A stretch of DNA of 64,000 nucleotides from Ridgeia piscesae (Eukaryota > Annelida > Polychaeta > Sabellida > Siboglinidae). This document shows, one piece after another, positions 12,108-24,720 of this stretch. The first letter of the stretch is position 1. Each line of letters begins with the position of its first letter. The translations under genes were made by a program, and so were the position numbers. The notes under the pieces were generated by a model that did not search any database, had not been told where the DNA came from, and worked only from the letters and a program-made list of their open reading frames with translations. Location of the stretch: positions 280,001 through 344,000 of the forward strand of contig JAODUO010000035.1 of NCBI GenBank assembly GCA_025642075.2, in the 5' to 3' direction.

Positions 12108-15061
12108 TTAGTCATACTCGGAGCCGATGGTGATGCTGATCTCGCCCGGCATCACGAAGGTAGCGTGGTACCACTGGTTGGAGTCGAAAATGACTGAAAC
12201 AGACACATTTGTCATCCAATTTGTTTCATGTATGTATGCATACAATTGTTTAATTTGCTCAGAATTAATTTTCTAGCATCCTCATGAACCAAGTTCCACC
12301 GACATCATAATAATATTATAAATAAAAACAATGTAACCTCTTTTGCATCAACCCTCACTAACCAAGCTCAAAACACTGTCAAGACAAAGGGATTGGTCAA
12401 TCTCAAAATTGACAATCTACCATAGACAGTTGAATATGCCAAGAAAAGTGTTGAGTCCAAAACATTGTGTCTAAATACATAACAATTATGGAGAGCATAA
12501 GTATGTAGTCGAGCAAACAATTCTGTCCAAAAACAGACAATACAGACAATTTTAATTACTGTAACTTTGTCTTAGGTGTCTGAAAAGTTACACTATCAAA
12601 ACGTACATAATCCTTATTATTGTAATTGAAAAAAGAAAGACAACATTTAAGGATAGACAATTCCTAACTACACCCCAATTTCTAAAGCAATCATGTCACA
12701 GGAAGACCAAGAAAATGTACACTCACTGATGTCTCCTTTCTCGACGATCGCCTCATATTTGTCTTTACAAATTCCCGCACATTCTGGGACTGGAACATAC
12801 GTCCACTTCTTCCTGCCCGAGATCTGAGCCTGCCAGGACGGCCGTGAGACGCCATCAATCTGAGGGGAAATATACACAGTTCTGTATTAAAACATGGTTT
12901 AACAGGACTGCCATTCAGAGCAGAACTCCAGGTGGCAAAATAATGAGAAAGTGTGCCATATTGACAATTCTGCAATTATCTACATGGAATGTTTGTCAAC
13001 TGTAGTTGATGTCCTTAACACTGTTAGTGCTCGCTGTAGTAAATGTCAATACATTCAATAAAGGTTTATAAAATGTCACATAATTATAAATTTTACGATT
13101 AATCAATTGTTCTTACCGATGTACTTATTCTGACAGAAGGAATTACATTTTAATATATTTATATTAAATATATGTAAAGATTTATTGATTTGTTTAAAAG
13201 ATCTGCATTGTCAGGCACACCTGTTGAGAGTTATTTACCATTATAAGTGGGAGCATCCAACAACTGAGTGAATTGTCTACTCACATGTAAAAATGCCCCT
13301 GGACCGGGCCACCCCATGAAGATCCAGTCAAGTCGACTAGATTCTGATTCTTCTGGAAGGAAATAAGGTCTCTCGTAGTTCTTGCGCAGTTCTCGGGCAG
13401 TCTCAGTGTGACAATTGCTCCTGGATGAGAAAGAAACCATAGAAACTATCATGATTTATTTTATGGTTCACTTTTATGTATGTTTATTAAAGTACCCACC
13501 TCACTGCCTGGCCCTGGAAGGTTGTAGTGGTGCAATAGTGCGTGAGTGGCACTGTAACAATGTTGTGCTTTACCAGGCAATACTGGCATTATCTAGAACA
13601 AAACGAAAATGAGGAGAGGGGTAATTAACTGGAGTTTCGTTGCCATTCCACTCACCGGTGTCATGGTCACTCACCGGTACCACATGACATTGGGAGGTGA
13701 GGATGGGGAGGGAGGAAAGGATGGGATGGGAGCTGACTTAAAAAAAACTCACTATAGTAGCTAGGCCAATATCATTTCAGCTTCTCCCCCTCTGGCTTTT
13801 CATAATCCACCAAAATTTCCAATAAACCCTAAATCACCCTTTCTCTAAATATTAGGGTGGCTTGTCCGTCTCTTACACCCCCCAACTACCCCAACACGTC
13901 ATAAAAATTTCCCGTATATGCAAGCACATTTTAAATTTAGTGAAAATAGACTTCATTTATCTTATAACCTGTTATGTTATTTATTTATCATATATATTTA
14001 TTTATCATATAATTACATATACATGACAATGTATGTGTAAACAAATTCATTAGGTTTGCGCTTCAATCATGAATAATTGTAATCAGTGGAAAACCATATG
14101 TTTATACACATAATAATACTTAAATGCTAAATAAAGATATAACTTTATACTTTAATTTTTTGGTAAACGGTTGCAAGTGGAAAAATGCAATACTTAGGCA
14201 GTGGCCATTTCTGGCAAAAAAAATTCATTAGGTTTGCGCTTCAATCATGAATAATTTTAATCATCGGAAAACCATATGTTTATACACATAATAATACTTA
14301 AATGCTAACTAAAGATATAACTTTATACTTTAATTTTTTTGTAAACGGTTGCAAGTGGAAAAATGCAGTACTTAGGCAGTGGAAAATAATACAAATGTAT
14401 ATGTTAATATGACTTTTTCTTACCATCCTATATACCAGGAATCTTCTCCTGGTTCCAATTTTGCCCGAGCATCAGTCATGTTGAACACTTCCTCAAGTGT
14501 TTCGAAGGGGTACCCCCAGTTAAAGAACTGGCATGCCTCGCTCATTTCCTTCATTCCGCCTGTCATGGACGTGTACAATTTCTTGAAGTACTTGTAGTTG
14601 AACGTATCGAGGGCCTTCCAGCTGTCGGTCGCCCCCGTTATGACTACTGGGACCGTAGTGTAGGCGTACTTCTCTAGAAACTCCTGACGGCTGATGTTCG
14701 CAATGCGTTCGATGCGGTCCATGTTACGACATAACTCGCAGTTAAACACGGGTCGTGTCAACTCGGACACGATCAAGTTGTTCTCAACCACACACTTTTG
14801 GCCCTGCACGAATTCAATCAATTCATTTTTGTACGCGGCAGCCACGACGGCAGCCGCTACAACGAGTATGCTCAACACGGGCACCAGAACGAACACGCCC
14901 ACCCGTTTGTAAGTGAACTTGGATTTCTGGCCTTGTTTGACGTGCGCCAGAAAGCGAGCTCGAACAGTTTTGGGGTCTACCTTTTTCTTACTGACAAACT
15001 CTTTTTTAAGTTGCATGAACAACTCTTCGAGAGCTGCGTCTTCCTTCGTAACGGCTGACAT
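12108..15061 (-). CDS. Membrane-anchored JmjC (cupin_8) 2-oxoglutarate oxygenase, copy 1
   Basis: Exons on the minus strand: 15061-14424, 13420-13285, 12859-12727 and 12193-12108 (638, 136, 133 and 86 nt; 330 aa). The start ATG at 15061 gives MSAVTKEDAALEELF. A hydrophobic segment at about residues 54-77 predicts a single-pass, probably type II, membrane protein. The short cysteine motif NCELCRNM follows, then the JmjC-type PVVITGATDSWKAL. The Fe(II) ligands are visible: H258-I-D260, split across the exon 2/3 junction, and distal H312 in QWYHAT. K275/K276 in SGRKKW fit the 2-oxoglutarate-binding region. The substrate is not predictable. A tandem paralogue lies at 17493-21990. JmjC hydroxylase family membership is firm; the subfamily (JMJD6/HSPBAP1/TYW5-like cupin_8) is not. 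Confidence 0.9.
14046..14383. repeat. Direct tandem duplication, period about 176 bp
   Basis: Two copies (about 14046-14207 and 14222-14383) both start near 'attcattaggtttgcgcttc' and both contain 'gcaagtggaaaaatgca' near the end. They differ at few positions, so the duplication looks recent. It lies in intron 1 of the first JmjC gene, ending about 40 bp from the exon-1 donor (GTAAG at 14423-14419). Confidence 0.9.
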
Positions 15062-15662
15062 TTTGATAACGTGTCCTTGAGCGTCATGTAAACATAACTA
15101 ACAAAAGCTACCCTTCCGCACAGCCACGTACAGCAACAGCCAAGACAGTCTTGGAAATTACCCTGGAAATGACGTTTTGTTTTGTGGTTTGTGCGCTTTG
15201 CCACGCACGCCAGGCCACCGAACAATGCCGACAGTCAATTTACGATGCCCTATTCAGGTGGCTACCAAAACTTAGCTAGCTGTCACTGCGTGTCCACCAC
15301 TCCGTGACTGCATTACCGACTCAGTACTCCTAAAAGCAAGATAACTAATGGTTTGACCCCATTAGTTGTTACTAACGTTAGGATTAGTCGTTTAGTGGCG
15401 CCGCTAGGCGGCCAGCTAGAGCGGGCGTTTGGAGAGGCCGCCTGACGCTGGCACCTGTGGGCACAGATTCAGCCGGGCCCATATGGGGCAAAACATATAC
15501 CTCGCATACGTGGGCAAGCGCAGTGCCCGTTTTTATCTGTTCTGACGTAGCATTTTTGCGTATAACAATCATATTGGAATACGTCACGTATTACTAACGG
15601 AAACTACAATAAACGTCTTATGTTAGTATCACAACGGAGAATCTGACATAGTGTTGGTGACA

Positions 15663-16135
15663 TAGAGTAAGGGGCAAAGCGCCCATGCTTGCGGGGCATA
15701 TAGCGCCCATGCCATTATTTTGGCGAATATTGTATTTGGTAGCTCCAGATAGCGATCAAATGATGACTTAGTGCTTCGGGACGACATAATAACGTACCAA
15801 ATTGCTTTACAGAATCGAACACGATGTAACCAAAGCTATCGATTGTTTCTTTGTCATTTGTCACATTAATCAATAAATTGCCACTAAATGGTGAATATTG
15901 TTAAAAAGCCATAAATATGGTGAGTGATACGAGAAAATGTCTAAAATGTTCAGCATAGTCACCAATGGGGCATAGCGCCCATCTAAGAATTGGGGCAAAT
16001 TAAGCGCCCATATCTGCGCGCTATGACCATCTGTAATTATAAACTTATGATGGCATTTCGTTGTGTTAATGCGACACACACACACGCACACGCACACGCA
16101 CACGCACACGCACACGCACACGCACACGCACACGC

Positions 16136-16167
<32 letters not shown>

Positions 16168-16580
16168 TTGTATGAATGCATTCAACAAGTATCGTCATAA
16201 CATAGCACATGTTGCAACACTGAATCCACCAGCGAAATGAAATGCCTTCAGTGTTTAATTTCGTTTGTAGGCTACATTATGTATGTGTAACAAATGCAGT
16301 TGTGTATTCTTGTTCTTATATAATCATTATGTTGCATATTGATAAATAATAAAATACACGAAATTCCACTTGTCGCAAAGCGCCCACCGATGGGGCAAAG
16401 CGCCCAAATTGAATGCGTGCACATAATTAATCACACAACAAAAACTAATATATTCGTGTCAGATTTGCAGAACATGTACTCAATATAATTAGTGACATAT
16501 TGGTAGGTATTTTAGGTATATCGCAATTAATTGAATTGCATTGAGCTGGCATGATGATAATTATGCGTTATCCTGGGCGC
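15663..16580. repeat. Dispersed GGGGCAWA-GCGCCC motif cluster
   Basis: The phrases 'ggggcaaagcgcccatgc', 'ggggcatatagcgcccatgc', 'ggggcatagcgcccat', 'caaagcgcccac' and 'ggggcaaagcgccca' occur between 15670 and 16410. An inverted version, 'gggcgctatgcc', sits at about 16575. Inverted clustered motifs of this sort are typical of subterminal repeats in a non-autonomous DNA transposon, but its ends could not be fixed. Confidence 0.5.
16073..16168. repeat. (CACACG)n then (CA)n microsatellite
   Basis: About ten 'cacacg' units run into a CA tract. Open frames of repeated His/Ala or Cys/Val are produced by the repeat only. Confidence 0.95.
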
Positions 16581-16625
16581 TATGCCTCGATCCCCCCACC
16601 CTCCGTTCTACGTCACGCCTGGGTC

Positions 16626-16832
16626 GATTTGGACCAAACCATTATTCCAAAATAGGGATGTGAGGTTGTCGCCGCCGCGTAGCCATAACAATGGCAGCCC
16701 GGCTTGACTTGTATAAAACGTATTACCCTGACCCTAACCCTAACCCTGACACTAATTAAATCTGACCCTAACCCTAAACCTAACCCAAACTCACCCCCTT
16801 TTTGGAATAATGGTTCGGTCCAAATCTGCCAT
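16626..16832. repeat. Inverted repeat enclosing telomere-like CCCTAA units
   Basis: The arms at 16626-16662 ('tttggaccaaaccattattc') and about 16794-16830 (inverse of 'gatttggaccgaaccattat') flank two short runs of CCCTAA/CCCTGA/CCTAAA at about 16727-16793. The unit is about 205 bp and has no coding capacity. It may be a small non-autonomous transposon that carries a telomere-type microsatellite. Confidence 0.7.
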
Positions 16833-17492
16833 GCACCGTCAAAATGACATAGACTGTCATAGTACTTAAATTAATCTTTCGACGCTTTTTCAACAGTGTT
16901 TGGCGTCGTTTTCTTTGCCGCGTTCTAACTTCAGGCTTCTCTGATATAAAACTGACTATGCGTTTGTTGCTCAAACAAATGTGGCGCATTCTACAATTCG
17001 ACAAAGGTTCTAACAGATGCGCCGACTCTAAACACGTTATCTGTCACCAGCAGGGTAATTTTATTCGACGTACAATCAGAATCCAGTGCACCCAGACGTA
17101 GTGGTGGTGAGACACTGGGCGCCTCGTGCACATTGCGTGCTAACAATTATGTATATGTTAGAGTTTAGATAAGCCCCTCTGGGAAATATTGTTAAGGTGT
17201 GAAATACAATAGTCGAGTCGATTATTAATTACAGCTACTTATATTGCTTTAGTATAGATGCAGACAAACGACGCCGATTCAAGATAAAAGGGATGATTTG
17301 GGGGAGCACATAGATCTGGGAGGAGGGAGTGCAAGGGCTGGAGACTCGCTTGGAAACTCACAGGGAGCCGACGTTGTCGTAGAACGTGGATAACATAGAA
17401 GCATCATTTATCTATTTGTCACAGACATAATTCAAAGAGCATCAGACAATGTTATTGCCAACACCGAAAGGCTACTGTTGGTCGTCGTTGCG

Positions 17493-19538
17493 TCAGTCAT
17501 ACTCGGAGCCGATGGTGATGCTGATCTCCCCTGGCATCACGAATGTGGAGTGATACCACTGGTTGGAGTCGAGGATCACTGAAACAGTCAGGTATACGTT
17601 TTGTTTTTGTGTCAAGTTATTGGCGGGTGAAATAGGAATACACAGTCCAACTGCTCAGGCTCTTACAATGTTTAATCTGTCGATGTAGAATCAGTGCATA
17701 CGTCGCCTGACAAATCACGTGGAGAAATGGTTAAGCCAAACAGAATTAAGGTAGCTAGTAAGTAAATAAACAATTCTGGCTTCGTGTCTAGATAAACACC
17801 GTAATATAACTCTGCGGCGGCAGTGTTAAGATCCACTCAAAGCCGCGTTACGAGATACGGTTAATATTTAAAACGTTCTGCTTTCGAATAACATCAGAGA
17901 TACAACTCAAATAAACTAAGTGCTGCTTTCGTTTACCGATTATAATATTACAGTAATTGTGTAAATACAAACAATGCTAGATTAGAAGGATCCAGTTCCA
18001 TGGTAAATGTAGAACCGACTTCTTCGTCAAGTAGGCCTGTGGTCGATATATCAGTGTAGGCAGATAGAACGAGAAAGGGTTGCACGTTTGATTGCAAACG
18101 TCATAGTTACTGTTTTCTTAGAGCTAATGTTAATAATTACTAAGAAGTGAAAGCTAGTTTTTTATTGCAATTATACTGTTCTGTACATTTCAGCTAATTT
18201 GCTGATTGATTGGTTGGTTGGTTGGTTGGTGGGTGGTGGGCGGGCGGGCGGGCGGGCGGGCGGGCGGGCGGGCGGGCGGGCGGGCGGGCGGGCGGGCGGG
18301 CGGGCGGGCGGGCGGGCGGGCGGGCGGGCGGGCGGGCGGGCGGGCGGGCGGGGCGGGCGGGCGGGCGGGCGGGCGGGCGGGCGGGCGGGCGGGCGGGCGG
18401 CGGGCGGGCGGGCGCGCGCGGCGCGACGCGCGAGAGCGCGAGCGACGATCGTCGATCGTCGATCGATCGATCGATCGATCGATCGATCGATCGATCGATG
18501 TATAAATTAGCCAGTAACACTAGCCTCCGTGGAAATATCTACGTGTATTAAATAAGCACATGCATGATAAATATGAAGTAACTTGATTGGATATCAAATA
18601 TGAATTTTCGCAACCTCTAAAAAAGAGATGCTAACAAAATATGAACATTTCTTAATTACAACCTGTGTGCAAAGCAAAATTTGCCAACCAAGACAAACTC
18701 TAATGTACTCACTTATGTCTCCTTTTTCGACGATCACCTCGTATTCATCTTTACAAATGCCGGCACACTCCGGCACCGGAACAAATTTCCACTTTTTTCT
18801 GCCAGAGATCTGAGCCTGCCATGATGGTCTTCCTACTTTGTCGATCTGAGAGAGACAGTACATATGAATTCACTAATGCGTCTTCTTTTCTATACCGTAC
18901 ACGCTAGGCAACCTTTTCTCTTCCGATATATGGAAGCATCTTCTCGAGCCATTGGTTGTAGGCCCAAAATGGTTTTAGCAGGTTGGATTGCAGAGGTCAG
19001 ACACGCTATGCCAAAAATCAACTCCAGGAAGTTGCGGGGGTTACCTGTATTCTATTATCCTATTTCATTTATACTATATAAGTATTAATGATATGTGTAA
19101 AATATCATCTGTGATTAACTGTAGGTATAATGGTTGCCGGTCATACAAAATCCGTGTATTCAGGTATGAAAAGAAATTTGCAAAACTACTAGTATCGTTA
19201 GAATGTAACGACACGGTTTAGTGCAAATACATTTTCTTTAAATATTTCATAACCACTTTATTGCAACAAGCAGCAAGTATTAACAATAACATTGCTATTT
19301 AAAAGTGTCCGTCATAAATAAAGTTAATCACTTGTTAAATACTCTTGCGTTACATATTATACGCTATATCCTATTATTGTGAACTGTGGGGTAAATTAAA
19401 TAGGTATAACAACAAAGTACAACATACCTACCTATAGGTTGCAAAAAAGCAATACGATTATTTAAACGTGAAGACTGGTTGTTAAACACAAACCTATTTT
19501 TATTATATGATTGGTTCAACAATGGGTATATTTATGTG

Positions 19539-19582
<44 letters not shown>

Positions 19583-19711
19583 TACGTACTACGTACGAAT
19601 ACGTACTACGAACGCACGCACGCACGCACGCGCAGCGCGCGCACGCGCACGCGCCGCGCACGCGCACGCGCACGCGACGCGCACACGCACACGCACACGC
19701 ACACGCACACG

Positions 19712-19774
<63 letters not shown>

Positions 19775-20281
19775 TACATACATACATACATACATACATA
19801 CATACATACATACATACATACATACATACATACTGGCAGTTACAGGTAGACTGAACATAGAATCCAACTACTTACATGCATAAAGGCCCCTGGACCAGGC
19901 CATCCTATGAAGATCCAGTCAAGGGTGCTGGTCTCCGACTTTTCCGGAAGGAAATATGGTGTCTCGTAATGTTCACGTAGCACCTTCGCAGTGTCTCCAT
20001 GACAATTGCTCCTATAATAAATAATGTGGAATAAATATAGTGTTGTAACATACAATGGTGCGACATATGTTATTTAAGTTAATGCATTTTATGAAATTAC
20101 ACTTATAACCTGAGCACGTTACAATTCTGCAAAAGGCTGCATTTAAAAAACGACAGTTTAGCAAGTCATGTCTGGGTATTTTATCAAAGATATTAATCTT
20201 CATTTGATATACAAATTCTGGTGGAGGCACTAAATACTACAGTATTGTAATTATTAATAATCATAATGTAATATATAGTAA

Positions 20282-20364
<83 letters not shown>

Positions 20365-21990
20365 CAATATGCATAGTCTCATGTTTGATCATCAAATTCG
20401 TGCTTTATGGATACTAAATACGTTTGTAAATTTTAATATATAAGTCCACCTCTAAGTAAATCATATTTATGTTTCACATTAGAGAATAATTTAATTATAA
20501 TAATGCCAATTCGCGTCTCTTGCGCCTAAATCCTCGGAAACCAACTGCATGCACAAATTACACATACATGTTGGCATTCGCGTGCTATGTCGAAGTACAG
20601 CATCTTAACTGGTACATACAGCTCGAATTCGCTGAAATAATATGTCACTTACTATCCGATATACCAAGTCTATAACATACCATCCGATATGCCAGCTTTG
20701 TAACTTACCGTCCGACATAGCAGCTCTGTAACTTACCATCCGACACACGAGCTCTGTTACTTACCATCCGACACACGAGCTCTGTAACTTACCATCCGAC
20801 ACACGAGCTCTGTAACTTACCATCCGACACACGAGCTCTGTAACTTACCATCCGACACACGAGCTCTGTTACTTACCATCCGACACACGAGCTCTGTAAC
20901 TTACCATCCGACACACGAGCTCTGTTACTTACCATCCGACACACGAGCTCTGTTACTTACCATCCGACACACGAGCTCTGTTACTTACCATCCGACACAC
21001 GAGCTCTGTAACTTACCATCCGACACACGAGCTCTGTAACTTACCATCCGACACACGAGCTCTGTTACTTACCATCCGACACACGAGCTCTGTAACTTAC
21101 CATCCGACACACGAGCTCTGTTACTTACCATCCGACACACGAGCTCTGTAACTTACCATCCGACACACGAGCTCTGTAACTTACCATCCGACACACGAGC
21201 TCTGTTACTTACCATCCGACACACGAGCTCTGTAACTTACCATCCGACACACGAGCTCTGTTACTTACCATCCGACACACGAGCTCTGTAACTTACCATC
21301 CGACACACGAGCTCTGTAACTTACCATCCGACACACGAGCTCTGTTACTTACCATCCGACATACCAACTCTCCTCTCCGGGCTCCAGGTCTGCCTGGGCG
21401 TCAGTCATGTTGAACACATGCTGCATCGACTCGAAGGGGTACCCCCAGTTGAAGAACTGACAGTCTTTGTCAACGCTCTCCATCCCTCCTCTGTGGTGTG
21501 TGTACAACTTCTTGAAGTATCGGTAGCTGAAGGTATCGAGGGCCTTCCATCCGTCGGTCGCCCCCGTTATGACTACGGGGATCGTAGTGTAGGCGTACTT
21601 CTCTAGAAACTCCTGACGGCTGATTTTCGGGATACGCTCGATGCGGGTCATATTACGACACAACTCGCAGTTAAATATGGGTCGTACCATCTCCATGAGA
21701 AACTGGTTGGTCTCCAACGCACAATAGTGTCGGCCCTCGGAGATTTCCAACAACGTGTCCCCGAGTAAGATTGCTCCGAGGAGGATTGCAAGTGCCACGG
21801 GAAGCAGAAAGAACAGGGACAACTTGTAACGTTCTAACATGTCGATCTTCCTCGGCGGGCCTTCTTTGACGCGAGCCAGAAAGTGAGCACGGACGGTTTT
21901 CGGGTCTAGCTTTTTCTTCATGACAAACTCGTTTTTTAGCTGCAAGAACATCTCTTCGAGAGCTACCCCTTCCTTCATCGCGGCTGCCAT
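17493..21990 (-). CDS. Membrane-anchored JmjC (cupin_8) 2-oxoglutarate oxygenase, copy 2
   Basis: Exons on the minus strand: 21990-21353, 20011-19876, 18845-18713 and 17578-17493. The exon lengths match copy 1 exactly (638, 136, 133 and 86 nt), giving 330 aa. An upstream in-frame ATG at 22056 would add 22 residues. The ATG at 21990 (MAAAMKEGVALEEMF) was chosen because it aligns with the start of copy 1. A hydrophobic segment at about residues 57-77, NCELCRNM, PVVITGATDGWKAL, the Fe ligands H-I-D across the exon 2/3 junction, SGRKKW and distal His in QWYHST are all retained, so the enzyme should be active. The exon-1 donor is followed in the intron by about 25 tandem copies of itself. Confidence 0.9.
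18201..18500. repeat. Composite (TTGG)n-(GGGC)n-(GATC)n microsatellite
   Basis: A TTGG run (18207-18230) leads into about 170 bp of pure GGGC/CGGG (18238-18413), then GC-rich 'gcgcgcgcggcgcgacgcg' and a GATC/ATCG run (about 18444-18499). It lies in intron 3 of the second JmjC gene. The many Gly/Arg/Ala frames on both strands are artefacts. The G-rich strand is minus-gene antisense, so the pre-mRNA would carry the C-rich strand. Confidence 0.95.
19540..19832. repeat. Composite TA / CGCA / CA / CATA microsatellite
   Basis: Successive blocks are (TA)n at 19540-19580, ACGTACTACG-type transition, (CGCA)n, GCACAC, (CA)n at about 19714-19769 and (CATA)n to 19832. It ends about 40 bp from exon 2 of the second JmjC gene (19876-20011). 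Confidence 0.95.
20285..20362. repeat. (TA)n microsatellite
   Basis: TA dinucleotides inside intron 1 of the second JmjC gene. Confidence 0.95.
20646..21352 (-). repeat. 28-bp minisatellite made of the exon-1 splice donor, about 25 copies
   Basis: The plus-strand unit is 'acttaccatccgacacacga' plus 'gctctgtt'. Read on the gene (minus) strand, each unit is about 18 nt resembling the end of exon 1 (ending TCGGATG) followed by GTAAGTAACA, a strong 5' splice site. The array starts exactly at the real donor (GT at 21352-21351). It is homogeneous near the exon and decays in the distal copies at 20646-20720. The other JmjC gene has the same donor sequence in a single copy. Confidence 0.95.
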
Positions 21991-23095
21991 TTTGACAACG
22001 TGTCCTGCCTGTCCAGATGTTGCTAGCTCGCTATATCGAATGGCGTTAGACACCAACGGTAACCAGAGCCATTTATATCCGCGTTACTTTAGTCGTCGCT
22101 GTGCAGTTTGACACGCACAACATAAATCCGACACTTAATCCACCCCCGTCTATGTGTCTATAGACATAGTTATAGACCACGCCCCTTTCATTCCTAACAT
22201 TTAAAATACGCTACCGGTCGATCCTAGCAATGTTGACAGAAGACACAAACGAGGCTGAATGTAACAAACTAGCGCATTTCAGATTCAACGGAGGTTTGTC
22301 GGTAGGTGAAGGCTTACATTTGCTTTGAACCTTGCTGTCGTACAAGATGTGGTCAAATGGCATGGCACTAGCATCAGATGTTTTCACGGAAACATCATAA
22401 CTTTGTTGAAAAGCTTGGGTGATCATTGCCACGACACAAGAACATACCATTGAAAGGAGACGCCATCATGATTTGATGAGCACGGAGCCACGCTATATTT
22501 TAAATAACTGTTCAGACATGGATATTAATTACCACTGGGCGCCGCCATATTAGCCTAGCTACGTCCTGAAAGCTGCATTTGGCATGAACAGCTCCTATCT
22601 ACACAGTGCAAATTGTCTATGTTTATACGATTTCCTTCATCAGTAGACATTTCTGCCGAAAAACAAATAATACGGTATCATATCATAATCGGTAGGCGTT
22701 ATATAGATCGATTTACAACCAATGAAAACGTTTCAAATACCAAATTAGTCGGTGCTCATTAATCATGAAGTTATGACGCGCAAGTTCGTACGCGCTCCGT
22801 CAGCGAAACGGACTTTATTTCCTACCAAGCTCACATTAAAAATTACACGTAGGCCTATAGTCAGTCATCGGTCACTTCGAATTACTTTTATCATGCGGCT
22901 ATACGTGGCAAATTGAATTTCTCGGTGTAGCGATTTTAAACGTATTCGCACAGGAATCGGTTAGGAAATTCGGAAACTCAGGGGAATTCCCCATCCCGCA
23001 TATATCGCGCCGCGCTGTTTAAAAGGATTTCGTTTATTATAAATCGTCGTAATTTAATTTTACTTTTTTATTTCGAACATATATACAACTAATTT

Positions 23096-23169
<74 letters not shown>

Positions 23170-24720
23170 CTTCTTTTCGCACAGAGACGTTTATTGATAA
23201 ATAAATAAGTAAAAAGTCGCAAATTTACATTGAGTAGATGGGAGCCAGTCAAACCAATTGTAGTTTCACTTAACTGACTCTCGCTCGATTGCGTAACTTC
23301 GCCCAGTGGTCACTGATATCCAAATTTGAAAAGAATATTTTAAATATACCGTGGATGCGTGCTCATCAAGTCATGGTCACGTATCCTCTAAATGGTATGT
23401 TATGCTTGGACACTGGTGATTCGTGTGTTTCAGTCCCCCTCCCGTTAACTCCTCAAGTCGGTTCGCTTCTGATATTATGATCCCAGAGAACATAGGCGCT
23501 TTAGAAGTGATATAGAAACTACTGCGTAGCGCTAGTTAATGCCGACTTGTTGTGTGCTGACTGTCGCATCGGAAAAGGAATCGTGAACTTAGACAACTAC
23601 TTTACTCATCAAACACTGGATACGAGTGAAAATGTATAACATTGCTCCCAATATACACCAATACGGTGTCGCGAAATTGGAGTACGACCAATTGAGTGGC
23701 TACCAGTCGGTCTGACCAAAACCAGTGCTAATGATCATTGGAATTGCAACTGGGAAGACAAGGCAATGTCGTACACAGTCAGCTATCAAACAGTTTATTC
23801 TCGGGGCTGAGCGATCCGTACACACTAGAATAGATGTACCTGTAGTCACGGACCTCGCTAGACAATGGTAACTCGTCGTGTGAATGACTAAGAAGAGAGA
23901 ACACGTGTCATGGTCCTTTCATTGAATTATTGTGGGGCGGATTTCGGTGATTTCGACTACACAGGCAATTACTCAAAATATGCGGCCTTCTGTTCGTGCA
24001 CTAGCCTAGTTGTGTCAGTATACCTATTATAGGGAGATAGGCATTGCTAGTTCTTGTTATAGAGCGACTAAATATGTACAATTCAAATTACAATGAGTCG
24101 TAAGGCCTGGAACAATTGCTTCAATGGAACAAAGATGGAGACCAGTAGCAAACGAAATCTTGCACAATTACTACAGCATGATCGCGTATTCACTGATGCG
24201 ATATCAGAAAATACGCATACACCATTGTATTTGTCAAGGGGTAATATCTCAGGTAATAACTCCGCGATGGGTGTCCTCGGTCCTGACCTCGCGTCGTTCT
24301 TTCTCAGCGGTGTCGTCTCCCCCCCCTGAGTAGGTATACTGGCTGTATTGGTGCTCTGTTTGACGTAATCCGTTCTATGCTAACGTGACGGCTGATTACC
24401 TTCGCGATTCGACAATGAGCGGGCCGCCTTCAAAGACCCGGTGCGAACATTAAGCCATTTACAAAGTAATTACAACATCAAACAAGCCCATCGGTGCTTC
24501 GACAATATAATGTAATACAGTGCAATGTAATCCGACTTGGCTGGCGATCGCAGTCGCTCGGAATCCGGCTGGCGTGAAAAGAGCTTATTGACACGGTTGA
24601 ATGGCGCCGAGTCGACTCGCGTGGGTCTCCATTCACTGCTGATGTCGCACCAGGAGGAACGACCCACACCGCGCGCCGTTGCTAGAGAAGCACACGAGCG
24701 AGCGAGCGAGTGCGACCAAC
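21991..24720. other. Divergent intergenic region
   Basis: This lies between the 5' end of the second JmjC gene (-) and the start of the small unknown gene (+), so it should contain both promoters. The 25 bp upstream of both JmjC ATGs is similar (ACAACGTGTCCTG against ATAACGTGTCCTT when viewed as plus-strand flank). A (TA)n tract sits at 23099-23162. Open frames at 24093-24333 show no recognisable similarity. Confidence 0.5.
23099..23162. repeat. (TA)n microsatellite
   Basis: Uninterrupted TA dinucleotides in the intergenic region. Confidence 0.95.

Larger units (their letters stand above)
15062..17492. other. Spacer between the two JmjC genes
   Basis: It contains the 5' flank of copy 1 and the 3' flank of copy 2, both minus strand. 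No coding exon was supported. It holds a cluster of GCGCCC-containing motifs (15668-16580), a CA/CACACG microsatellite and a short inverted repeat enclosing CCCTAA units. These are listed separately. Confidence 0.55.

Noticed and set aside
18194..18551. Gly/Arg/Ala and Pro/Ala-rich ORFs on both strands
   Set aside because: All are readings of the GGGC microsatellite inside an intron.
19479..19883. His/Thr and Cys/Val repeat ORFs
   Set aside because: Readings of the CA/CATA/CGCA microsatellite.
20646..21352. CRISPR-like 28-bp repeats
   Set aside because: No spacers; the unit is a copy of an exon-intron boundary.
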